From: Pseudomonadota bacterium
Lineage (GTDB): Bacteria; Pseudomonadota; Gammaproteobacteria; Xanthomonadales; Rhodanobacteraceae
Length of the DNA stretch: 14,221 nucleotides
Direction: 5' to 3'
NCBI GenBank assembly: GCA_023430685.1
Contig: JAEYZH010000162.1
Location: forward strand, 1-14,221
A model generated the notes under the pieces. It made no database searches. It saw nothing but the letters and a program-made list of their open reading frames with translations, and had not been told where the DNA came from. Made by a program: the position numbers and the translations under genes. Below are positions 8,684 through 14,221 of this stretch, in pieces (position 1 is the first letter of the stretch; each line of letters begins with the position of its first letter).

Positions 8684-9259
8684 ATGCAGACGATGGAACG
8701 CGTGCAGGATGCCCGTGCCGGCGCCTGGTGCTTCGGCGGTTTCAGGCTCGACCTCGCGCGTGAGGAACTGGTCGGCCCGCATGGCGTGCGCATCCTGCGG
8801 CGCAAGGCCTTCGCGACGCTGCGCCGCCTGCTCGAGGCCGCGCCCGCGCTGGTCACGCTCGATCAGCTGCTCGACGATGTCTGGGGTCGGCATGCGATTT
8901 CCCCGAGCGCGGTGCCGAACGTGATCGTCGAACTGCGCCAGGCGCTCGGCGATGACGCGCGCGCGCCGCGTTTCATCGAGACGCGCCATCGACGTGGCTA
9001 CCGCATCGCGTTGCCGGTCACGCGGGAGCCCGCGACGCGAACCGCGACGGGCGTGGCACCGCGCGGCGGCGGGACGCTGCTCGCGGCGCTGGAAGCCTGC
9101 GCGCGCCAGCCGGCCACGATGCCGCAGGCGCGACTGCGCCGGCTGCACGAGCTTGCCTGCGAGAACGGCCTCCCGTTCCTCGCGATCGAAGTGCGCCTGG
9201 CGTTGCAGGCGCTCAGCGGAAGCGAGACGAGCCTCGAGCGCCGCCTGGTCGGAAGCTGA
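8684..9259 (+). CDS. Winged-helix DNA-binding regulator (OmpR/CadC-type domain)
   Basis: A 191-residue soluble protein. Residues about 14-110 form a Trans_reg_C winged helix: FGGFRLDLAREELVGPHG, then RKAFATLRRLLEAAPALVTLDQLLDDVWG, then the recognition helix SPSAVPNVIVELRQALGDD, ending in the wing signature FIETRHRRGYRI. Residues about 110-191 form an uncharacterised helical tail with no receiver domain, membrane segment or recognisable sensor. It therefore differs from two-component regulators and from CadC/ToxR membrane forms, and its signal is unknown. The ATG at 8684 has GGAG 6 nt upstream. It is divergent from queD (129 nt apart) and convergent with the kinase gene, 21 nt away. Confidence 0.82.
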   Translation: MQTMERVQDARAGAWCFGGFRLDLAREELVGPHGVRILRRKAFATLRRLLEAAPALVTLDQLLDDVWGRHAISPSAVPNVIVELRQALGDDARAPRFIETRHRRGYRIALPVTREPATRTATGVAPRGGGTLLAALEACARQPATMPQARLRRLHELACENGLPFLAIEVRLALQALSGSETSLERRLVGS

Positions 9260-9285
9260 GGCCGCGCGCGCGCAGCGGCCTCAGC
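9255..9285. terminator. Symmetric hairpin carrying both convergent stop codons
   Basis: GCTGAGGCCGC (9255-9265) is the exact reverse complement of GCGGCCTCAGC (9275-9285), giving a perfect 11-bp stem with a 9-nt loop of alternating GC. The left arm contains the TGA of the plus-strand regulator (9257-9259). The right arm contains the complement of the kinase TGA (9281-9283). There is no T-tract on either side, so it would be an atypical bidirectional terminator or 3'-end protector. Confidence 0.7.
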
Positions 9286-11689
9286 CCTCGCGCGCGAGCG
9301 CGCCTTCGAGCGCCGCGAGTTCGCGACGCGCGGCGTCGAACTCGGGCCGATCCGGCAGCAGTGCATGCGCGCGTGCCGCCTCTGCACGCGCCGCGTCCGC
9401 ATCACCCGAACCGAGCTGCATGAAGCCACGCTCGATCGCGAGCAGCGCATGGCTCGGATGGGATGCATGGAGGCCCTGCCAGAGCCGACCGGCATGGTCG
9501 AGCGCCGGCGCCGCCTCGGCGCCGCGTCCGAGCTTGCGCAAGACGCGCGCTTCGCCGAGCCAGAGATCGCCGCCGTCCCAGCCGAGGCGCGCACCGAACA
9601 GGTCGGGCTGCTGGCCATGGCGCAACGCCGAGATCGCGCCCTCGAGGTCGCCTAGCTGCTCGCGCGCGCGCGCGAGCGTCTCGTACTGCATCGACAACGC
9701 GGTGCGCCCGCGCGCCCCGCTCGCTTCGTTGATCGCGATCGCGCGCTCGATCGCCGTGCGTGCGTCGGCCGCGCGGCCCAGTTGCAGGTGGTAGTTCGCG
9801 ACGAGGAACAGGTGCCGCGCATACTCGGTGTGCTCTTCCCCCCACAGCCGCCTGCGCACTTCGCCATCGCTGGCGATGAGCGCATCGGCTTCGGCGTAGT
9901 CGCCACGTGCGACCAGCAATCCCGCGAGGCCGAGCGCGGCGAGGCTGGTGTCGGGATGATCGGTCCCGTTGAGCCGCGCGAGCGTCGCATGGCCCTGGCG
10001 CTTGAGCGTGAGGGCCTCGTCGAAATAGCCGCCTTCGGCGAGGCGGCCCGAGAGGTCGTGCATCGCACGCGCCGTGGCCGTGTTGTCGGGCCCGAGGCGC
10101 TCGAGCGCGCTCGCGAGCGCGGCGCGGTTCTCGAGGATCGCGCGCTCGAGCTGGCCGTCCTGGTTGAGCCGGATCGCCTTGAGGCGCCACGCATGGATGC
10201 GCCGCTCGGCCTGGCTCTTGCGGTCGCCGTACAGCTGCATCGCTTCGTCGACGAGCGCGAGCGATCGCGCGCGGTCGGGCGCATCGGACAGCTGCGCCGC
10301 GAGGCCGTATGCAACGTCCGCGAGCAGCGCGGGATCGGGCGCTTCCTCGCGCTGGAGCAGTGCATACGATTCCTCGTACAGCGCGCGGCTGCTGTCGCGC
10401 TCTCGCCGCTGCGAATACATCTGGCCGAGCATGTAGAGCAGGCGCGCGCGCAGCGCGGGCTGGTTCGCCAGGCTCGTGCGCAGCTGGGTGGTGCCGTAGG
10501 CGAGTGCCTCGGCGACGGTCTTCTCCTCGCCGCGGTGCTGCTGCGGCGTCGCCCACATCAGGAGGCCCGACAGGAACTCGATCGCGGCTTCCGCGCGTTC
10601 GGCCTGGGCAGTCGCGCGCACCGCCTGCGCGCGCGCGGCATCGCGTTCGACCGCAACGCGCCAGCCGGCGCCAGCCAGCAACACGGTGCCGATCAGCGCG
10701 CCCGCGACCGCGACCGGATGGCGCCGCACGAAACGCGACGCGAGGTAGCCGACGCCACCGGCGCGAGCCGCGACCGGGCGATGCGCGAGGAAACGTGCGA
10801 TGTCATCCGCGAGCGCGGCGACGCCGGCGTAACGCTCGCGCGGATCGAGCGCGGTGGCGCGCTGGAGGATCGCCGCGAGATCGCGCGGCAAAGCGCGCAG
10901 CTGCGCGTTCGCGAGCGCCACCGGCGCGGCGCCCTGCGCGGCGCCATCGAGCGCGGTCGCATGCGCGCCTGCCGCGGGCGCCGGCAGCACGTCGAGCAGG
11001 GTCGCCACGAGCAAGCCGGCCTGGTAGACATCCGAGCTCACCGTCACCGCGTCGCCGCGCCACTGTTCCGGACTCGCGTAGCGCGGCGTCAGCGCGTGGT
11101 TGCCGAGCAGGTCCTGCTGGTCGGCGAGCCGCGCGATGCCGAAGTCGAGCAGGCGCACGCGTCCCTGCGCGTCGACGAGCACGTTCGAGGGCTTGATGTC
11201 GCGATGCACGAGCAGGCGCGAGTGCGCGAACGCGAGTGCGTCGCACAGCTCGATCGCGAGTTGCAGGCGCTGCGCGCGCGTCGCGTCGTGGTGGCGGCAC
11301 CACGCATCGATCGGTTCACCCTCGACCAGTTCCATCGCGAACCAGAGCATCGAGTCGGCAGTGCGACCGCCGTCGATGAGGCGCGCGATGCCCGGGTGTT
11401 CGAGACCGGCCAGCGTCTGCCGCTCGCGCCGGAACAGTTCCTCCGCGGCGCTGCGGTCGCCCGCCACCGCCATCCACTTGAGCGCGACGCGCTGCTCGAA
11501 CTCGCCATCGGCGCGCTCGGCGAGGTAGACGATCGCCATGCCGCCGCGCGAGAGCTCGCGCACGATGCGGAACGCGCCGATCGCATCGCCGGGCTCGAGC
11601 TCGCGTGGCGGCGGCGACTGCACGAGCAGCGCGCGCACCAGCGCGCCGCCGAACGCGCCACCCGTGCGCAGGCGTTCGCGGTCGATCAC
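9281..11689 (-). CDS. Transmembrane Ser/Thr protein kinase with C-terminal TPR-like repeats
   Basis: An 802-residue Hanks-type kinase. The catalytic domain spans about 38-305: glycine loop LSRGGMAIVY (46-55), ATP lysine K71, HRDIKPSN (162-169, catalytic D164), DFG (182-184), SPE (206-208), D220 and R284. All key residues are present, so it should be active. One membrane helix (about 325-343) is followed by a short helical linker (345-375) and a long helical region (about 400-800) with TPR-like stretches, for example around 417-446, 585-605 and 625-655, predicted to be periplasmic. The GTG at 11689 overlaps the sigma-factor stop in GTGA and has AGGA 6 nt upstream. This coupling and the arrangement resemble the PknS/PknT kinases that activate partner ECF sigma factors. 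Confidence 0.93.
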   Translation of the reverse strand: MIDRERLRTGGAFGGALVRALLVQSPPPRELEPGDAIGAFRIVRELSRGGMAIVYLAERADGEFEQRVALKWMAVAGDRSAAEELFRRERQTLAGLEHPGIARLIDGGRTADSMLWFAMELVEGEPIDAWCRHHDATRAQRLQLAIELCDALAFAHSRLLVHRDIKPSNVLVDAQGRVRLLDFGIARLADQQDLLGNHALTPRYASPEQWRGDAVTVSSDVYQAGLLVATLLDVLPAPAAGAHATALDGAAQGAAPVALANAQLRALPRDLAAILQRATALDPRERYAGVAALADDIARFLAHRPVAARAGGVGYLASRFVRRHPVAVAGALIGTVLLAGAGWRVAVERDAARAQAVRATAQAERAEAAIEFLSGLLMWATPQQHRGEEKTVAEALAYGTTQLRTSLANQPALRARLLYMLGQMYSQRRERDSSRALYEESYALLQREEAPDPALLADVAYGLAAQLSDAPDRARSLALVDEAMQLYGDRKSQAERRIHAWRLKAIRLNQDGQLERAILENRAALASALERLGPDNTATARAMHDLSGRLAEGGYFDEALTLKRQGHATLARLNGTDHPDTSLAALGLAGLLVARGDYAEADALIASDGEVRRRLWGEEHTEYARHLFLVANYHLQLGRAADARTAIERAIAINEASGARGRTALSMQYETLARAREQLGDLEGAISALRHGQQPDLFGARLGWDGGDLWLGEARVLRKLGRGAEAAPALDHAGRLWQGLHASHPSHALLAIERGFMQLGSGDADAARAEAARAHALLPDRPEFDAARRELAALEGALAREG

Positions 11690-12243
11690 CGTGGATCCTG
11701 CGCGGCGAGCCAATCGCGCGCGCGCGCCCATTCGCGCTGCACGGTGCGCGTCGAAAGGCCGAGTGCGGTCGCGGTCTCGTCTTCGCTGAGCCCCGCGAAG
11801 AAGCGGCACGCGACGACCGCGGCCTGTTGCGGCTGGTCGTGCTCGAGCTTGCGCAACAGGTCGTCGATCACGAGCAGTTCCTCGGCGTCGCGCGCCTGCG
11901 CAAGTTCGATCTCGTCGAGGTCGATGCGCTCGGCGCCGCCGCCGCGCTTGTGCGCGAGCCGCGCACGCGCCATCTCGATCAACAGATGGCGCATCGCCTG
12001 CGCGGCGATCGCGAGCAGATGGTCGCCGTCGTTGATGCCGGGGCAATTGCGGATCAGGCGCAGGTAGCACTCATGCACGAGGCCGGTGGTGTCGAGCGTC
12101 GCGCCACCGAGGCTCCTGCGTGCGCGCCGCGCGAGCACCTGCAGTTCGGCGTAGGCGCAGGCGAACACCTGGTCCCAGGCAGCGCGGTCACCCGTGCGCG
12201 CGAGCGCCAGCGCGTCGGCGAGCGGGGCGGCTTGTTCGTTCAT
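11686..12243 (-). CDS. ECF-type RNA polymerase sigma factor, kinase-linked
   Basis: A 185-residue sigma factor. Region 2 spans about 15-100, with region 2.2 reading LDTTGLVHECYLRLIR (50-65). Region 4 spans about 120-182, with the helix-turn-helix GLSEDETATALGLSTRTVQREWARARDWL. The LVHECYLRL stretch and overall form fit the Sig-70/ECF subfamily TIGR02999. There is no anti-sigma gene nearby; the next gene, overlapping by 4 nt, is a Ser/Thr kinase. Residues 51-54 are DTTG where canonical ECF factors carry an acidic DAED-like motif that binds the polymerase. The ATG at 12243 gives MNEQAAPLADALALARTGD; its ribosome-binding site is poor and the frame remains open upstream, so the start could move slightly. 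Confidence 0.92.
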   Translation of the reverse strand: MNEQAAPLADALALARTGDRAAWDQVFACAYAELQVLARRARRSLGGATLDTTGLVHECYLRLIRNCPGINDGDHLLAIAAQAMRHLLIEMARARLAHKRGGGAERIDLDEIELAQARDAEELLVIDDLLRKLEHDQPQQAAVVACRFFAGLSEDETATALGLSTRTVQREWARARDWLAAQDPR

Positions 12244-12272
12244 GTCCAGGGTCGAAGCCGGCTGCCATCGGC

Positions 12273-12291
12273 GGACCCGATTATGGACCCG
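12273..12291. promoter_or_regulatory. Direct repeat flanking a -10-like box upstream of the sigma gene
   Basis: GGACCCG occurs at 12273-12279 and 12285-12291, separated by ATTAT. On the minus strand the centre reads CATAAT (12285-12280), a 5/6 match to a -10 box, 36 nt before the sigma-factor ATG. No good -35 is visible. It may mark the sigma promoter or a binding site; the evidence is limited to pattern. Confidence 0.3.
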
Positions 12292-12308
12292 GCGGCCATG
12301 CGCGCGAC

Positions 12309-12331
12309 CGTGATGTGATCGAAATATCACG
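12309..12331. promoter_or_regulatory. Inverted repeat CGTGAT...ATCACG in the divergent intergenic region
   Basis: CGTGAT (12309-12314) and ATCACG (12326-12331) are perfect reverse complements around 11 nt. An internal GTGAT (12315-12319) can pair with the same right arm. It sits between the divergent sigma-factor and secreted-protein genes and could be an operator for either. The rest of the region up to 12464 shows no clear promoter. Confidence 0.35.
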
Positions 12332-12464
12332 TCTTGCGGATCGGCTTGCGACATCCCGCGGCACGCGCGGCGCGATGCTGCGCGACCCTGCCCCGACCAC
12401 CGACCGCGCCATGCATCGCTCGCCGACCCGCATCGCCCCGTTCGCATCCGCCGCAACCCGGACC

Positions 12465-13205
12465 ATGAGCCGGCACGCGAGCCTGCTCGCCCTCCTCGTG
12501 CTCGCGCTGCCGGCGCACGCCCTCGGCGATGCGCCGCCGCTGCGCGCGGACTTCGATGCCGAGCCCGTCGATGCCGCGATCGCGACCGGTGGCGCACTGC
12601 TCGGCCAACCGATCGCGGTGGACGAAGGCCTCTCCGCGATCGTGCGCGCGCTCGTGTTCGCGACGCCATCGCTGGAGCTGTCGCATGACGCCCCCGGGCT
12701 CGCGCGTGCGCTCCGGTTCGAGTTCGTCGACGCCGAGGAAATCTCGCACGGCGACCTCGAGATCGGCTTCACGTTCCGCGCGGAGCAGCTGGACTTCTTC
12801 AGCCCCGTCTACGTGCGCGAGCAGGGCGGAAGCGCGCAGTCGTTCCTGACGATGGAACTGCATTCGACCGGCGACGTGGTCGCGAGCGACGCGAGCGGCG
12901 AACCTGCCGCGGTGGTCGGCCATTACGCGCCGGGCGTCGAGCAGCGCGTGCTCGCGACCTTCCACCTCAATGCCGGCACCTGGGACCTCGCGCTCGACGA
13001 CGTGCCCGTCGTGACCGCGCGCGCGCATGGCGTGCAGGGCCGCGGCATCGGCGGCCTGCTGTTCGGCACGCACCACCAGACCGCGGCCGGCAGCCTGCTG
13101 CACCTCGACGACATCGAGGTGCGCCGCGGCGACCGCATCCTCGCGGATGGATTCGACCCGGCGATGGCGCGCGCTGTCAGCGCCGATACGCGCTGGGACC
13201 ATTGA
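12465..13205 (+). CDS. Secreted hypothetical protein, probable beta-sandwich fold
   Basis: I do not recognise the family. From the ATG at 12465 the protein is 246 residues and starts with a classic signal peptide: MSRHAS, a hydrophobic LLALLVLALP core, and a likely cleavage after AHA (residue 19). The mature part is acidic and dominated by alternating hydrophobic strands. The motifs VLATFHLNAGTWDLALDDVPV and LLFGTHHQTAAGSLLHLDDIEV resemble concanavalin/LamG-like jelly-roll sandwiches, which often bind sugars; this is inference only. Near the C-terminus comes DRILADGFD. In-frame ATGs at 12375 and 12411 would lengthen it, but none of the three has a good ribosome-binding site, and only 12465 gives a clean signal peptide. 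It is divergent from the sigma-factor gene. Confidence 0.75.
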   Translation: MSRHASLLALLVLALPAHALGDAPPLRADFDAEPVDAAIATGGALLGQPIAVDEGLSAIVRALVFATPSLELSHDAPGLARALRFEFVDAEEISHGDLEIGFTFRAEQLDFFSPVYVREQGGSAQSFLTMELHSTGDVVASDASGEPAAVVGHYAPGVEQRVLATFHLNAGTWDLALDDVPVVTARAHGVQGRGIGGLLFGTHHQTAAGSLLHLDDIEVRRGDRILADGFDPAMARAVSADTRWDH

Positions 13206-13249
13206 CGCGAGCGGCGCAACGACGAATCCGCTTCACGCACCCGGAGGGC

Positions 13250-13300
13250 GACCTGACGGTCGCGGCGTTGCGGCTCCGGCGGGCGACGGCGCGTCAGGTC
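13250..13300. terminator. Inverted repeat at the convergent 3' ends of the secreted-protein and cyclase genes
   Basis: GACCTGACG (13250-13258) is the exact reverse complement of CGTCAGGTC (13292-13300), with a GC-rich 33-nt loop. The right arm includes the cyclase stop codon (13294-13296). No T-tract is present, so a terminator role is uncertain. The rest of the 88-nt gap shows nothing else. Confidence 0.3.
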
Positions 13301-14221
13301 CGCGACGACGACAGCGGATGCACGCCGCGAATCCGTGCGACCACGCGGTTGCGCCCGCGCGACTTCGCCTCGTACAACGCGCGGTCCGCGATCGCGATCA
13401 GCTCATCGGGTGACTGGTCCGCCTGCGGATGCAGGGACGAGACGCCGATGCTCACCGTCACCCACGGCGCGACGGCTTGCGGATGTGGCATCGCGCGCGC
13501 CTCGACCGCGCGCCGCAGGTGTTCGCCGGCTCGGCGCGCCTCGCGCAATCCGCAGCCGGGCAACAGCAACGCGAACTCCTCGCCGCCGTAGCGCGCGACG
13601 TATTCGCGCGCGGCGCCCGCGACTTCGCAGCAGACCTGCGCGAGTTCGCGCAGGCATTCGTCGCCGTGCAGGTGGCCGCGCGCGTCGTTGAGCGCCTTGA
13701 AGCAGTCGACGTCGGCCAGCAGCAGCCCGAGCGGGCGCGTCGCCTTCGCATGTTGCTCCCACTGTTCGGCCAGGTGCTGGTCGAAACAGCGGCGGTTCGC
13801 GATGCCGGTGAGGCCGTCGCTCATCGACAGGCGTTGCAGCCGGCGGTTCGCCTGCTCGAGCTCGCGCACGACACGCGCAAGATGGATCGCGCCCGCGATC
13901 TGCGCCGCGATCGCATCGAACACCACGCAGACCTCGGGCGCGAAGAACTCCGCGCGCGTGCTCTCGAGATTCAGCACGCCGTGCAGGCGCGCGCGGTGCC
14001 GGATCGGCACGAGGTATTCGGAACGCACCTCGCGGTTGCCGGGCACGTAGTCGGGATCGCCATCGGTGTCGACGATCAGCTGCGCGTGGCCGCTGCGCGC
14101 GCAGCGGCCCGCGGCGCCGAGCGTGACCGGCCATGGCAGGCTGCCCGGGAGGTCGAGTTCGAGCTCTCCGGCCCAGACTTCCTGCACGAAGTGGTCGCCC
14201 GCGTCGTCGAGCAGGATGATG
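13294..14221 (-). CDS. GAF-GGDEF diguanylate cyclase, N-terminus cut by window edge
   Basis: Makes cyclic di-GMP from two GTP. The visible 308 residues open at the window edge inside a GAF-like sensor domain (about 1-120: IILLDDAGDHFVQEVW at the start, then YLVPIRHRARLHGVLNLES). A helical linker (112-132) follows, then a complete GGDEF domain (about 135-300) with DGLTGIANRRCF, the metal-binding ADVDCFK, and the active-site signature RYGGEEF with GGEEF at about 212-216. The catalytic signature is intact, so it should be active. The usual inhibitory RxxD motif upstream of it reads AARE, lacking its arginine. The frame is open to the edge, so the true start lies beyond 14221; a GTG at 14187 is internal to the GAF fold and rejected. 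Confidence 0.93.
   Translation of the reverse strand, partial: IILLDDAGDHFVQEVWAGELELDLPGSLPWPVTLGAAGRCARSGHAQLIVDTDGDPDYVPGNREVRSEYLVPIRHRARLHGVLNLESTRAEFFAPEVCVVFDAIAAQIAGAIHLARVVRELEQANRRLQRLSMSDGLTGIANRRCFDQHLAEQWEQHAKATRPLGLLLADVDCFKALNDARGHLHGDECLRELAQVCCEVAGAAREYVARYGGEEFALLLPGCGLREARRAGEHLRRAVEARAMPHPQAVAPWVTVSIGVSSLHPQADQSPDELIAIADRALYEAKSRGRNRVVARIRGVHPLSSSRT

Noticed and set aside
9782..12067. 761-codon plus-strand open frame opposite the kinase and sigma genes
   Set aside because: The minus strand encodes clear kinase and sigma motifs; the plus-strand product is Arg/Glu/Ala-rich without domains.
11690..12070. Extension of the kinase frame upstream to 12070
   Set aside because: The extension overlaps the sigma-factor gene and reads as an Arg-rich shadow. 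The GTG at 11689 with the GTGA overlap and AGGA is the natural start.
12314..12331. TGTGA...TCACG read as a CRP/Clp binding site
   Set aside because: The half-sites are 8 nt apart instead of the required 6, and the second half ends in G instead of A.

Overview
The window is high-GC gammaproteobacterial DNA, most likely from the Lysobacterales (Xanthomonadales), possibly Rhodanobacteraceae. The order-level guess rests on near-E. coli F1Fo subunit sequences, an operon in the order atpI-B-E-F-H-A-G-D-C, heptameric GTGATTC-type intergenic repeats of a sort I recall from that group, a sigma factor/Ser-Thr kinase pair like those known in Xanthomonas, and a secreted protein ending near a GFD motif. 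The genus cannot be fixed from sequence reading alone.

Layout. Positions 1-7304, all on the minus strand, hold the ATP synthase operon, read from atpI (7304) down to atpC, which runs off the left edge. The Fo junctions atpI-atpB and atpF-atpH are tight (4 and 3 nt). The four junctions atpH-A, A-G, G-D and D-C are instead 97-148 nt long. Each carries the same architecture: two opposed blocks of four 7-nt units (GTGATTC against GAATCAC), with one block lying 4-10 nt after the upstream stop codon. The atpB-atpE junction carries a different set of hairpins. A candidate promoter lies at 7375-7404.

Positions 7508-8554, minus strand, hold a phasin gene with its own strong terminator, which insulates the atp operon, and a promoter overlapped by a perfect inverted repeat (candidate operator), followed by queD (7-deazaguanine pathway). 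A short winged-helix regulator (8684-9259, plus) converges on a kinase gene. Their stop codons sit in opposite arms of one perfect 11-bp hairpin.

Positions 9281-12243, minus strand, hold an ECF sigma factor followed, with a 4-nt GTGA overlap, by a transmembrane Ser/Thr kinase with TPR-like repeats. The sigma factor reads DTTG where canonical ECF factors have the acidic DAED-type motif in region 2.2, as expected of a factor switched on by threonine phosphorylation. A divergent gene (12465-13205, plus) encodes a small secreted protein of unknown function. The right edge holds a 5'-truncated GAF-GGDEF diguanylate cyclase (minus) without a canonical inhibitory site.

How they work together: the atp genes build one proton-driven ATP synthase. 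The sigma factor and kinase probably form a signalling pair whose targets are not evident here. The remaining genes look like independent units.
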